From assembly GCA_030831085.1 (NCBI GenBank), contig JAURLT010000047.1:1-39824 (forward strand): DNA of 39,824 nt. The letters run 5' to 3'. Position 1 is the first letter of the stretch. Each line of letters starts with the position of its first letter. The position numbers and the translations under genes were made by a program. This document shows positions 1 to 8,204 of this stretch, in pieces. The notes beneath the pieces were generated by a model. The model made no database searches and was not told where the DNA came from. It saw only the letters and a program-made list of their open reading frames with translations. The stretch is from Gammaproteobacteria bacterium (GTDB taxonomy: Bacteria > Pseudomonadota > Gammaproteobacteria > Steroidobacterales > Steroidobacteraceae).

Positions 1-687
1 ATCGGCGACGTCTGCTTCAAGCGCGACGGCGTGTTTGCCATGGAGCTCGGCGGGCCCGAAGTTGGCCGGGGCTGCGGAGGGCGCGGCATCATCCACGGCT
101 TCGAGCTGTTGGAGAAGCTGGGCTTTCACGAGTGGGGCTTCGACTACGTCCTGCTCGACTTCCTAGGCGACGTGGTCTGTGGCGGCTTCGGCCTGCCCAT
201 CGCTCGCGACATGTGCCAGAAGGTCATCGTGGTCGGGTCCAACGACCTCCAGTCCTTATACGTGGCCAATAACGTCTGCTCGGCCGTGCAATATTTTCGG
301 CAGCTTGGCGGCAACGTCGGCGTGGCCGGGTTGGTAGTCAACAAGGACGATGGCACGGGCGAGGCGCATGCCTTTGCCGAGGCCGTCGGCATCCCGGTGC
401 TCGCGTCGATCCCAGCCCATGAGGACATCCGTCGCAAGAGCGCCAACTACGAAATCGTCGGTCGTCCGGGCGGTCAGTGGGCGCCGCTGTTCGAACAGTT
501 GGCCGGCGGTGTCGCTACCGCCCCGCCGCTGGCCCCGACTCCGCTGGACCAGGATGGGCTGCTGGGCCTGTTCAAGGGCGAGGACGTCGGTCGCAACGTG
601 GTGCTGCAGCCAGCCACCATGGAGGACATGTGCGGCCGAGCCATCGTCAGCAGGCCTTCCCTCGAAGTTCGTTACGACCAGGCTTGA
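1..687 (+). CDS. bchX: Chlorophyllide a reductase iron protein BchX (5' truncated by window)
   Basis: ATP-dependent reductase component of chlorophyllide a oxidoreductase (COR), which passes electrons to BchYZ to reduce ring B of chlorophyllide. The frame is open from base 1, so the N-terminus with the P-loop lies outside the window; 228 residues remain. Visible NifH-type features are the cysteine in GRGCGGRGI, the second cluster cysteine in [12 protein letters not shown], and the Switch II aspartate region just before it. The C-terminal part (AIVSRPSLEVRYDQA) fits BchX better than BchL, and the gene is followed after 10 nt by bchY and bchZ, the other two COR subunits. BchL, encoded at 16034-16945, is a separate paralogue. 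The assignment is secure; only the missing start is uncertain. Confidence 0.96.
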   Translation: MGDVCFKRDGVFAMELGGPEVGRGCGGRGIIHGFELLEKLGFHEWGFDYVLLDFLGDVVCGGFGLPIARDMCQKVIVVGSNDLQSLYVANNVCSAVQYFRQLGGNVGVAGLVVNKDDGTGEAHAFAEAVGIPVLASIPAHEDIRRKSANYEIVGRPGGQWAPLFEQLAGGVATAPPLAPTPLDQDGLLGLFKGEDVGRNVVLQPATMEDMCGRAIVSRPSLEVRYDQA

Positions 688-697
688 TGGACACGCA

Positions 698-2206
698 ATG
701 ACCGCGCAGACCGCCAGTACCGAGATCACCAGCGACGTTGCAGCAGGCGGCTGCCACGGTGGTAAGGCTCGGTTGCGTGAAGCGGCGGCGGCGGCCGGCA
801 AGAGCGAAACCCTCGAAGGCTATGCAGCCGACTATCCGGTCGGGCCCCATGACCAGCCACAGAGCATGTGTCCAGCCTTCGGTTCCCTGCGCGTCGGACT
901 TCGGATGCGGCGCACCGCGACCATCCTGTCCGGCTCCGCCTGCTGCGTCTACGGCCTGACCTTTACCTCGCATTTTTATGGTGCCCGGCGTTCGGTCGGC
1001 TATGTGCCATTCAACTCGGAGACGCTGGTCACCGGGCGGCTGTACGAGGACATTCGCGAGGCCGTTTTCAAGCTCGCAGATCCCGCTCTTTACGACACGG
1101 TGGTGGTGACCAACCTTTGCGTGCCCACTGCCTCGGGCGTGCCCATCCAGAAGTTGCCTCGCGAGGTCAACGGGGTCCGGATCATTCCGATCGACGTGCC
1201 GGGCTTTGGGGTGCCAACTCATGCCGAAGCCAAGGATGTGCTCGCGGGCGCCATGCTGCGCTATGCGCGCAACGAGGCGGAAAATGGGCCGGTGGCGGCG
1301 CCGCGAGGTGGGGCTTCCGCTCGCCCGACGGTGACGCTGCTTGGCGAGATGTTCCCAGCCGACCCGGTCGGACTCGGCATGTTGCTTGAGCCGATGGGCC
1401 TTGCTGCGGGCCCGGTGGTGCCCACCCGGGAGTGGCGCGAACTCTACGCTGCGCTCGACTGTGCAGCCGTCGCAGCCATTCATCCGTTCTATACCGCGGC
1501 GGTCAGGGAGTTCCAGACGGCGGGTCGCGAGGTCGTCGGTTCCGCGCCGGTCGGCTTTGAGGGCACCGCTGCGTGGCTCGACACCGTCGGGCGCGCCTGT
1601 GGCGTGTCCGCTGCGGCGATCGGCGTTGCGCAGGATCGCGCCTTGCCCGCCATTCGCGCCGCACTGGCGCAGGCGCCTGTCAAGGGTCGCATGACCTTGT
1701 CGGGTTATGAGGGATCCGAATTGCTGGTGGCTCGCCTGTTGGTGGAGTCGGGTGCCGACCTTCGTTACGTTGGTACGGCCTGCCCGCGCACGCCCTGGTC
1801 AAACCCGGATCGAGAGTGGCTCGAGTCGCGCGGGGTTCAGGTCAGGTTCCGGGCTTCATTGGAGCAGGATCTGGAAGCGCTGGCTGAATACCAGCCCGAG
1901 CTCGCCATAGGCACCACCCCGGTGGTGCAGAAGGCCAAGCAACGCGGGATTCCGGCGCTGTATTTCACCAACCTGATTTCGGCGCGTCCGCTGATGGGGG
2001 TGGCCGGGGCAGGCTCGCTCGCCCAGGTGGTCAATGCGGCGCTGGCCAACCAGTCTCGTTTCGATGAAATGACTGCTTTCTTTGAGGGCGTCGGTGACGG
2101 AGACACCGCGGGTGTCTGGCCGTCGCAGCCCGTCATGCACCCTGAATTCCGTCAACGCCAGCGCAAGGCCAAGGCCAAGGCGTCCGTTATCGAGGAGCCG
2201 GTCTGA
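698..2206 (+). CDS. bchY: Chlorophyllide a reductase subunit BchY
   Basis: Catalytic NifD-like subunit of chlorophyllide a reductase, acting with BchZ and BchX in the cytoplasm. The chosen ATG gives 502 residues, the usual family size, and starts 10 nt after bchX. The open frame extends much further upstream, but that part lies inside bchX and reads as low-complexity Arg/Pro/Ser shadow. Likely [4Fe-4S] ligand cysteines are C58 (SMCPAFGSL), C82 or C83 ([10 protein letters not shown]) and C141 (NLCVPTASG). The last ~20 residues are Lys/Arg rich. The stop overlaps the bchZ start (TGATG), indicating translational coupling. Confidence 0.96.
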   Translation: MTAQTASTEITSDVAAGGCHGGKARLREAAAAAGKSETLEGYAADYPVGPHDQPQSMCPAFGSLRVGLRMRRTATILSGSACCVYGLTFTSHFYGARRSVGYVPFNSETLVTGRLYEDIREAVFKLADPALYDTVVVTNLCVPTASGVPIQKLPREVNGVRIIPIDVPGFGVPTHAEAKDVLAGAMLRYARNEAENGPVAAPRGGASARPTVTLLGEMFPADPVGLGMLLEPMGLAAGPVVPTREWRELYAALDCAAVAAIHPFYTAAVREFQTAGREVVGSAPVGFEGTAAWLDTVGRACGVSAAAIGVAQDRALPAIRAALAQAPVKGRMTLSGYEGSELLVARLLVESGADLRYVGTACPRTPWSNPDREWLESRGVQVRFRASLEQDLEALAEYQPELAIGTTPVVQKAKQRGIPALYFTNLISARPLMGVAGAGSLAQVVNAALANQSRFDEMTAFFEGVGDGDTAGVWPSQPVMHPEFRQRQRKAKAKASVIEEPV

Positions 2207-3657
2207 TGCTGGTCCTGGATCACGATCGCGCGGGGGGCTACTGGGGTGCGGTCTACGCATTCACCGCCATCAAGGGCCTGCAGGTCATCATCGATGGTCC
2301 GGTCGGTTGCGAGAACCTGCCGGTGACTTCGGTGCTGCATTACACCGATGGATTGCCGCCACATGAACTGCCGATCGTGGTCACTGGCCTGGGCGAGGAA
2401 GAACTCGGACAGCATGGCACCGAGAACGCAATGCGTCGTGCCCATCGGGCGCTGGATCCTGACTTACCGAGTGTCGTGGTCACCGGTTCCATCGCCGAGA
2501 TGATCGGAGGCGGGGTGACCCCGCAAGGCACCAACATCCAGCGCTTCCTGCCGAGGACCATTGACGAGGACCAGTGGCAGAGTGCGGACCGTGCGCTCAA
2601 CTGGCTGTGGACGCAGTACGGCGTCCGCAAGATTCCCCCGCGCAAGGCACGCAAGGAAGGGGAAAAACCAAGGGTCAACCTCATTGGCCCCATCTATGGT
2701 GGCTTCAATACCCCGTCGGACCTGGCCGAGATCCGGCGCCTGGTCGAGGGCATCGGGGCGGAGGTCAACCTGGTATTCCCCCTCGGCAGTCACCTCGTCG
2801 ACGTGCCGAAATTGCTCAATGCCGACGTCAACGTCTGCCTGTATCGCGAGTATGGGCGGCTGCTGTGCGAAAACCTCGATCGTCCCTACTTGCATGCCCC
2901 CATCGGTCTTCATACCACCACTCGTTTCCTGCGCAAGCTGGGCGAGCTGACGGGCCTGGATCCGGAGCCGTTCATCGAGCGGGAGAAGCACACCACCATC
3001 AAGCCGCTGTGGGACTTGTGGCGTTCCGTGACGCAGGATTTCTTCGGCACCGCGAGCTTTGCCATCGTCGCCGGCGAGACCTATGCGGGCGGCGTACGGC
3101 GCTTCCTTGAGGATGAGCTGGGCCTGCCCTGCACCTTCGCCGTGTCCAGGGGGCCAGGCCTCAAGCCGGATAACGAGGCAGTCAGGTCGATGGTGAGGGA
3201 GAAAACCCCACTGGTGCTGTTCGGAAGTTACAACGAACGCATGTACCTCGCGGAAGCCGGCGGTCGGGCTCGGTTCATCCCGGCGTCGTTCCCCGGGGCC
3301 ATCATCCGCCGGCACACCGGCACGCCCTTCATGGGTTACTCCGGGGCCACGTACATCGTGCAGGAGATCTGCAACGCCCTGTTTGATGCCCTGTTCGAAA
3401 TCCTCCCGCTAGGCACCGAGCTTGACCGGGTCGACTCCACTCCATCGCGCCTGCACCAGGAATTGCCCTGGACCACGGAGGCGCGTGAGGCCCTTGATCG
3501 CAAGCTTGAGGAGCAGCCGGTGCTGGTGCGGATCTCTGCGGCTCGCCGCTTCCGCGATGCAGCCGAGCGCACCGCAAGAGCGGCTGGCCTGGCGCAGGTC
3601 ACCCTCGAATGTGTCACCGGGGCACCACCCGGTCCACGGCAGGTGCAGTCGGCATGA
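2206..3657 (+). CDS. bchZ: Chlorophyllide a reductase subunit BchZ
   Basis: NifK-like catalytic partner of BchY; the BchY/BchZ heterotetramer binds chlorophyllide a and forms the bacteriochlorin ring. It is 483 residues, the normal length. The N-terminus has the BchZ hallmark [13 protein letters not shown], with C35 a probable cluster ligand shared at the BchY interface. A conserved [17 protein letters not shown] segment lies in the middle domain and [21 protein letters not shown] near the C-terminus. The start is fixed by the one-base TGATG overlap with bchY. A 173-nt leader with hairpins separates it from pufB, so read-through from bch into puf (a superoperon) is plausible. Confidence 0.97.
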   Translation: MLVLDHDRAGGYWGAVYAFTAIKGLQVIIDGPVGCENLPVTSVLHYTDGLPPHELPIVVTGLGEEELGQHGTENAMRRAHRALDPDLPSVVVTGSIAEMIGGGVTPQGTNIQRFLPRTIDEDQWQSADRALNWLWTQYGVRKIPPRKARKEGEKPRVNLIGPIYGGFNTPSDLAEIRRLVEGIGAEVNLVFPLGSHLVDVPKLLNADVNVCLYREYGRLLCENLDRPYLHAPIGLHTTTRFLRKLGELTGLDPEPFIEREKHTTIKPLWDLWRSVTQDFFGTASFAIVAGETYAGGVRRFLEDELGLPCTFAVSRGPGLKPDNEAVRSMVREKTPLVLFGSYNERMYLAEAGGRARFIPASFPGAIIRRHTGTPFMGYSGATYIVQEICNALFDALFEILPLGTELDRVDSTPSRLHQELPWTTEAREALDRKLEEQPVLVRISAARRFRDAAERTARAAGLAQVTLECVTGAPPGPRQVQSA

Positions 3658-3716
3658 GTGCCCTGCTGCCCCAGACATTTTTTTCAGGCTCGCCGCAGCG
3701 GGCCTGGCAACTGAAT

Positions 3717-3808
3717 CCACCCGGTCGCTCCGGGTGGCTCGTGCGTCACGGTCATCGCCGTGACGTTGACTGCCGCGCAGCCAACGGCGCGGTGATGGCC
3801 GAAAGGCC
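3717..3808 (+). promoter_or_regulatory. Four tandem stem-loops in the bchZ-pufB leader
   Basis: Four consecutive inverted repeats fill the space before pufB. Stem 1 at 3717-3737 has 8-bp perfect arms (CCACCCGG/CCGGGTGG) and a 5-nt loop. Stem 2 at 3744-3765 has 8-bp perfect arms (CGTCACGG/CCGTGACG) and a 6-nt loop. Stem 3 at 3773-3792 has 6-bp arms (CCGCGC/GCGCGG). Stem 4 at 3797-3808 is GGCC-GAAA-GGCC, with a GNRA tetraloop. None is followed by a U-tract, so they do not look like intrinsic terminators. An RNA-processing or mRNA-protecting role for the puf message is inferred. The pufB ribosome site (AGAGG) lies just downstream, outside the stems. No pufQ is present in this leader. Confidence 0.6.
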
Positions 3809-3830
3809 TTTAGCTAGAGGTCGTTAACTT

Positions 3831-3977
3831 ATGGCTGACAACAGACAGAGTCTTTCGGGACTCAACGCGGAGGAGGCCAAGGCCTTCCACAGCGCCATGC
3901 TGCAAGGCACGGGCATCTTCATTGCAGTGACGTTGGTTGCACACTTCCTGGTGTGGAACTGGCGCCCCTGGTTCTGA
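3831..3977 (+). CDS. pufB: LH1 antenna beta polypeptide PufB
   Basis: Small single-helix antenna subunit (48 residues) that binds bacteriochlorophyll around the reaction centre. The N-terminal half has the beta-chain signature LNAEEAKAFHSAM with His20. The transmembrane helix runs through about residues 27-45, and His38 (VAHFLVWNWRPWF) is the central bacteriochlorophyll Mg ligand, with the family's C-terminal RPWF. Length and motifs are typical of LH1 rather than LH2 beta because it sits directly before pufA, pufL and pufM. The gene is too short for usual ORF length cut-offs. An AGAGG at about 3816-3820 serves as ribosome site. Confidence 0.96.
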   Translation: MADNRQSLSGLNAEEAKAFHSAMLQGTGIFIAVTLVAHFLVWNWRPWF

Positions 3978-4024
3978 AGCTCCCAAGGCATCTTTTAATC
4001 AAATAGCTTAAGGAGTAAGGAATC

Positions 4025-4234
4025 ATGTGGCGAGTCTGGATGCTTTTTGACCCACGCCGTGCGTTGATCGCGGTCCTCACGTTCGCGTTCTTCATGGTGT
4101 TGGTGAACCACTTCGTGCAGCTGAGCACGCCCCGTTACGGGAGCTGGCTGAGCGGCGACGGCGCGGAATCGACCGCTGCCGTGGTGGTGGAGCCCGAGGA
4201 TTCGGCGCCGGTGGTCGCACTGGCGCAGCAATAA
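4025..4234 (+). CDS. pufA: LH1 antenna alpha polypeptide PufA
   Basis: Antenna alpha subunit (69 residues) pairing with PufB to form the LH1 ring. It opens with the classic MWRVWMLFDPRRAL, followed by one transmembrane helix (about residues 13-33). His29 (VNHFVQLSTP) is the bacteriochlorophyll ligand. The residue four before the His is Val rather than the frequent Ala. The conserved Trp after STPRY is at His+12 (W41), one position later than the His+11 of Rhodobacter sphaeroides or Rhodospirillum rubrum LH1 alpha. The C-terminal tail (residues 42-69) is long and Ala/Val/Glu rich. AAGGAG at 4010-4015 is a good ribosome site, 9 nt before the ATG. Confidence 0.96.
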   Translation: MWRVWMLFDPRRALIAVLTFAFFMVLVNHFVQLSTPRYGSWLSGDGAESTAAVVVEPEDSAPVVALAQQ

Positions 4235-4246
4235 GGGCGTTGACGA

Positions 4247-4282
4247 CGGTTCCGGCGCGGGGTTCGCCCCGCGTCGGAACCG
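4247..4282 (+). promoter_or_regulatory. Intercistronic pufA-pufL hairpin
   Basis: A 16-bp stem closed by a TTCG tetraloop: left arm 4247-4262, loop 4263-4266, right arm 4267-4282. The only non-Watson-Crick position is one G-U pair. No T-run follows, and pufL starts 35 nt downstream with its own GAGAGGA ribosome site. In Rhodobacter capsulatus a hairpin at this position protects the pufBA segment from 3' exonucleases and sets antenna excess over reaction centre subunits. The same function is inferred here from position and stability. Confidence 0.8.
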
Positions 4283-4317
4283 CAAGCCGGGCGCATCGCT
4301 AACGAGAGGATCGCACG

Positions 4318-5142
4318 ATGTCCATGTTGAATTTCGAACGAAAGTACCGGGTCAGGGGAGGCACCCTGATCGGGGGCGACCTGTTCGACTTCTGGGTGGG
4401 TCCGTTTTACGTCGGTTTCTTCGGCGTATCCGGAGCCTTCTTCGCCCTGCTGGGCACGGTAATGCTGGCCTGGGGAGCGGCCATGGGGCCGACCTGGAAC
4501 CTGTGGCAGATCAGCATCGCGCCGCCGGACCTGAGTTACGGACTCGGCGCAGCACCGCTCTACGATGGGGGACTCTGGCAGATCGTCACGATCTGCGCCC
4601 TGGGTGCCTTTACCTCATGGATGCTGCGTGAGGTCGAGATCTGCAGGAAGCTCGGTATCGGCTATCACGTGCCGATCATCTTCGGCAGCGCGATCCTCGC
4701 CTATGCCACCCTGGTGGTGATCAGGCCTGTTCTGCTGGGCGCCTGGGGTCACGGATTTCCCTACGGCATCTACAGCCATCTCGACTGGGTGTCGAACGTC
4801 GGCTACCAGTTCCTGCACTTCCACTACAACCCGGCGCATATGGTGGCGGTAACCTTCTTCTTTACCACCGTCCTGGCCCTGGCCATGCACGGTGGTGCCA
4901 TCCTGGCCACGGCCAATCCCAAGAAGGGGGAGGTGGTCAAGACCGCGGAGCATGAGAACACCTTCTTCCGCGACTTCATCGGCTATTCCATCGGTGCCCT
5001 GGGTATCCATCGGTTGGGATATTTCCTGGCCCTCAACGCGGGCATATGGAGCGCGATCTGCATCGTCATCAGCGGGCCCTTCTGGACCCGTGGCTGGCCG
5101 GAATGGTGGAGCTGGTGGCTCAACCTTCCGATCTGGAGCTAG
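4318..5142 (+). CDS. pufL: Photosynthetic reaction centre L subunit
   Basis: Core membrane subunit of the type II reaction centre (274 residues, five transmembrane helices) that binds the special pair, accessory bacteriochlorophyll, bacteriopheophytin and quinones with PufM. All expected ligands are present with an offset of +1 from Rhodobacter numbering: His154 (YSHLDW) and His174 (NPAHM) for bacteriochlorophylls, His191 (AMHGG) and His231 (GIHRLG) for the non-haem iron, and Glu213 (EHENTFFRD) near QB. An AGAGGA box precedes the ATG. It is separated from pufA by the hairpin and lies 15 nt before pufM. Confidence 0.98.
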   Translation: MSMLNFERKYRVRGGTLIGGDLFDFWVGPFYVGFFGVSGAFFALLGTVMLAWGAAMGPTWNLWQISIAPPDLSYGLGAAPLYDGGLWQIVTICALGAFTSWMLREVEICRKLGIGYHVPIIFGSAILAYATLVVIRPVLLGAWGHGFPYGIYSHLDWVSNVGYQFLHFHYNPAHMVAVTFFFTTVLALAMHGGAILATANPKKGEVVKTAEHENTFFRDFIGYSIGALGIHRLGYFLALNAGIWSAICIVISGPFWTRGWPEWWSWWLNLPIWS

Positions 5143-5157
5143 GTCAGGAGAAGCATC

Positions 5158-6132
5158 ATGGCTGGCTATCAAAGTCTCTATACACGTGTCCAGGTCGTAC
5201 CGCCCCATTACCCGGGCGTGCCGGTTCAGTCGGGTGCCTTTACCCGCGGGACCAAGACCGGACTTTCCTACTGGCTCGGCAGGATCGGCGACACCCAGAT
5301 CGGCCCCATTTACCTGGGCTGGACCGGGTTGACGTCACTGCTGTTCGGGCTTGCCGCTTTTGAGATCATCGGTCTCAACATGTGGGCGTCGGTGAACTGG
5401 GATCCGGTGGAATTCATCCGCCAGTTGCCCTGGCTGGCGCTCGAGCCACCGCCGGCCAAGTACGGACTGGGTCTGCCACCGCTGAATGACGGCGGATGGT
5501 GGCTGATGGCGGGGTTGTTCCTGACCATCTCCATCATGCTCTGGTGGCTGCGGACCTACCGGCGCGCAAGACAACTGGGAATGGGCACTCATGTAGCCTG
5601 GGCCTTTGCTGCAGCCATCTGGCTGTACCTGGTCTGCGGCTTCATCCGCCCCTTCTTCATGGGTAGCTGGTCCGAGGCCGTGCCCTTCGGCATCTTCCCG
5701 CACCTTGACTGGACGGCGGCTTTCTCGCTGCGCTATGGCAACCTGCTGTACAACCCGTTTCACGCACTGTCGATCGTGTTCCTGTACGGGTCAGTGTTGC
5801 TGTTCGCCATGCACGCCGGAACCGTGCTCTCGACAGTGCGCTTCGGCGGTGATCGCGAAGTGGAACAGATCACCGACCGCGGCACCGCCTCGGAGCGTAT
5901 GGCGCTGTTCTGGCGCTGGACCATGGGCTTCAACGCCAGCATGGAATCGGTGCATCGCTGGGCCTGGTGGTTCGCGGTGCTGTGTCCCTTATGCGGCGGT
6001 ATCGGCATCCTCTTGACCGGAACCGTGGTGGACAACTGGTACCTGTGGGCGATCAAGCACGGCGTGGCGCCTGCCTATCCAGCGGTCGTGCCGCCCCTGG
6101 CCGACCCGGCACTCTCGGGGGTGATGCCATGA
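5158..6132 (+). CDS. pufM: Photosynthetic reaction centre M subunit
   Basis: Second core reaction centre subunit (324 residues, five membrane helices). Positions match Rhodobacter sphaeroides numbering without offset: His182 (PHLDW) and His202 (NPFHAL) for bacteriochlorophylls, Tyr210 next to the primary donor, and His219, Glu234 and His266 for the non-haem iron. The C-terminal tail ([20 protein letters not shown]) is longer than in Rhodobacter; such extensions are common where a tetraheme cytochrome is bound, as the next gene suggests. AGGAGA precedes the ATG. The stop overlaps pufC by four bases (ATGA). Confidence 0.98.
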   Translation: MAGYQSLYTRVQVVPPHYPGVPVQSGAFTRGTKTGLSYWLGRIGDTQIGPIYLGWTGLTSLLFGLAAFEIIGLNMWASVNWDPVEFIRQLPWLALEPPPAKYGLGLPPLNDGGWWLMAGLFLTISIMLWWLRTYRRARQLGMGTHVAWAFAAAIWLYLVCGFIRPFFMGSWSEAVPFGIFPHLDWTAAFSLRYGNLLYNPFHALSIVFLYGSVLLFAMHAGTVLSTVRFGGDREVEQITDRGTASERMALFWRWTMGFNASMESVHRWAWWFAVLCPLCGGIGILLTGTVVDNWYLWAIKHGVAPAYPAVVPPLADPALSGVMP

Positions 6133-7205
6133 TCAACAACAAGCAGAACATCCTGACGGTGCTGGTGTGCCTCTGCGCCGGCCTGATCCTTGCAGGCTGT
6201 GGCGAGCGGCCGCCGGTCGACAGCCAGCAGGTGGGCTATCGAGGCACGGCGATGGTGAATTTCACCAACCCGCGCGTCGAGGCAGCTACTGAAGCCGCCA
6301 ATGCCGTGCCTGCCGCGCTGCCTGCGGTCCCGGGCGATGGTCCCAGGGCGGGCGAGGTCTACCAGAACGTGCAGGTCCTCGGTGACCTGAGTGTTGCGGA
6401 ATTCGCCCGTGTGATGCTGGCGATTTCGAACTGGGTCGCGCCGGAACAGCAGTGTGCCTACTGTCACGCTGATGGCGAGAGCCTCGCCTCCGATAGCCTC
6501 TACACCAAAGTGGTGGCCCGCAAGATGCTGGAGATGAACCGTGACATCAACGTCAACTGGACCGCGCACGTCCAGCAGACGGGCGTCACCTGCTATACCT
6601 GCCACCGCGGCAAGGCGGTGCCGGAGAGCATCTGGTTCGCGGATCCGGGTCCGGTCACCGCGGGTGGTGGCGTCGCTGGCAGCCGCATGGGTCAGAACAC
6701 GCCGGCCACTGCGACGGCACTGACCTCGCTCCCCTACGACCCCTTTACGCCCTACCTGCTGGATGCCGGTCCGATCCGCCTCGCTACCGATCAGGCGCTG
6801 CCGGCGGACAACGACCTGAACGTGAAGGCGGCCGAGGGTACCTACGCCCTGATGATGCATTTCTCAGATGGGCTCGGGGTGAACTGCACTTTCTGTCACA
6901 ACTCGCGTGCCTTCGCGAGCTGGTCGGAGAGCAATCCCCAGAGGGTGACTGCCTGGCATGGCATCCAGATGGCACGCAGCTTGAACAACGAGTACCTCGT
7001 GCCGCTGACCTCTACCTTCCCGGCCAGCCGACTGGGTCCGCTTGGTGACGTGGCCAAGGTGAACTGCCAGACCTGTCACCAGGGCGTGTCCAAGCCGCTT
7101 TATGGGGTAAGCATGTTCGCAGATTACCCTGAACTCGGCGCTCCCAAGGCGCCCGCAGCGCAGCCAGCGGAGGGCGAGGCAGTCGCGGCAGCCGCAACGG
7201 ATTAA
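6129..7205 (+). CDS. pufC: Reaction centre tetraheme cytochrome c subunit
   Basis: Periplasmic lipoprotein (358 residues) that re-reduces the photo-oxidised special pair. The N-terminus has a lipoprotein signal: MINNKQ, a hydrophobic core, then LAGC with Cys24 as the lipidated residue. Four c-type haem motifs are visible in order: CAYCH, CYTCH, CTFCH and CQTCH. Methionine haem-ligand candidates precede several of them ([22 protein letters not shown]). The start is set by the ATGA overlap with pufM; a longer open frame upstream lies inside pufM. The C-terminal ~25 residues are Ala/Pro/Glu rich and probably disordered. Confidence 0.97.
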   Translation: MINNKQNILTVLVCLCAGLILAGCGERPPVDSQQVGYRGTAMVNFTNPRVEAATEAANAVPAALPAVPGDGPRAGEVYQNVQVLGDLSVAEFARVMLAISNWVAPEQQCAYCHADGESLASDSLYTKVVARKMLEMNRDINVNWTAHVQQTGVTCYTCHRGKAVPESIWFADPGPVTAGGGVAGSRMGQNTPATATALTSLPYDPFTPYLLDAGPIRLATDQALPADNDLNVKAAEGTYALMMHFSDGLGVNCTFCHNSRAFASWSESNPQRVTAWHGIQMARSLNNEYLVPLTSTFPASRLGPLGDVAKVNCQTCHQGVSKPLYGVSMFADYPELGAPKAPAAQPAEGEAVAAAATD

Positions 7206-7208
7206 GCC

Positions 7209-8198
7209 TTGCCGGCCAGAAGTCCCCTGACGGTGTTGTTGGCGCAGCCCAGGGGCTTCTGTGCCGGCGTCATTCGCGCCATCCAGACGGTTGAGCATGC
7301 GCTCCAGTTGCACGGGCCGCCGGTTTACGTGGTCCATGAGATTGTCCACAACCGTACGGTTGTCCGTGAGCTAAGTGCGAAAGGTGCGGTGTTCGTCGAG
7401 CGCGTGGAAGAGGTCCCGAGGGGTGCGGTAGCCGTGCTCAGCGCGCATGGTTCGGCGCATTCGGTCTTCGACCGGGCGGAGCGTCGCGTGCTGCGGGTAG
7501 TGGACGCGGTGTGTCCCCTGGTCGCCAAGGTCCACCAGCAGGCACGGCGCTACGCCAGCGAGGGTCGGGCGATCATCCTGATCGGGCACCGCGGCCATCC
7601 GGAGGTGGAGGGGACCGTGGGTTCCGTGGGCGTGCCCGTGCATGTGGTGAGCAGCCTGCGGGAGGTGGCAGCGCTCAGACTCTCCGCGGACGAACCTGCG
7701 GCCTATGTCACCCAGACCACGCTCAGCATGGATGATGCGAGATCGATCATCGACGCCCTCAAGCAACGTTTTCTCGACCTTCGGGGTCCCGAGCTGGACG
7801 ACATCTGCTACGCGACCCAGAACCGACAGGACGCGGTGCGTCGGCTGGCCGGCGAGGTCGAAATGGTACTGGTGGTAGGCTCGCCCAAGAGCTCGAATTC
7901 CAACCGCTTGCGCGAGGTGGCCGCCGAGTGCGGAGTGGCGGCCTACCTGCTGGACGAGGCTATGCAGCTCGATCCAGCCTGGTTGCGTGGGATCAACCGG
8001 CTCGGCCTGACCGCTGGTGCTTCGGCCCCCGAATCGGTGGTCCAGTCCGTACTGGAACGGCTCAGCCTGCTGCGCGAACTGGAAGTGCGGGAGCATGAGG
8101 GTTCCAGGGAGCAGGTCCGGTTTAGGCTACCCATGGCCGCCCTCAGGGCTACCGTGCGACGACCGCGCAATTCGCTGCGCTGCTCCGCTCCGGCCTGA
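7209..8198 (+). CDS. ispH: 4-hydroxy-3-methylbut-2-enyl diphosphate reductase IspH (LytB)
   Basis: Last enzyme of the MEP isoprenoid pathway, converting HMBPP to IPP and DMAPP with a [4Fe-4S] cluster. Three cluster cysteines are clear: C18 (QPRGFCAGV), C102 (DAVCPLVAKVH) and C200 (DICYATQNRQ). The HEIVHN, GHRGHPEVEGT, SSNSNRL and TAGASAPE substrate-site motifs are intact. It begins 3 nt after pufC, most simply with TTG at 7209 (329 residues); GTG at 7233 is an alternative closer to the E. coli start, and neither has a strong ribosome site. Same-strand placement suggests cotranscription with puf. A Lys/Arg-rich tail of ~25 residues follows the core. The gene may be an extra copy, which the window cannot show. 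Confidence 0.93.
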   Translation: MPARSPLTVLLAQPRGFCAGVIRAIQTVEHALQLHGPPVYVVHEIVHNRTVVRELSAKGAVFVERVEEVPRGAVAVLSAHGSAHSVFDRAERRVLRVVDAVCPLVAKVHQQARRYASEGRAIILIGHRGHPEVEGTVGSVGVPVHVVSSLREVAALRLSADEPAAYVTQTTLSMDDARSIIDALKQRFLDLRGPELDDICYATQNRQDAVRRLAGEVEMVLVVGSPKSSNSNRLREVAAECGVAAYLLDEAMQLDPAWLRGINRLGLTAGASAPESVVQSVLERLSLLRELEVREHEGSREQVRFRLPMAALRATVRRPRNSLRCSAPA

Positions 8199-8204
8199 AG
8201 CGAG

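Noticed and set aside
698-2206. Long bchY frame beginning at 350
   Set aside because: The first 116 codons lie inside bchX and are shadow sequence; ATG at 698 gives the family length.
2464-3315. 283-codon minus-strand open frame opposite bchZ
   Set aside because: bchZ on the plus strand is fully conserved here; the reverse frame has no recognisable domain and is a by-product of high GC.
3658-3830. Possible pufQ or other small gene between bchZ and pufB
   Set aside because: Frames here are short, overlap the hairpins and show no PufQ-like helix.
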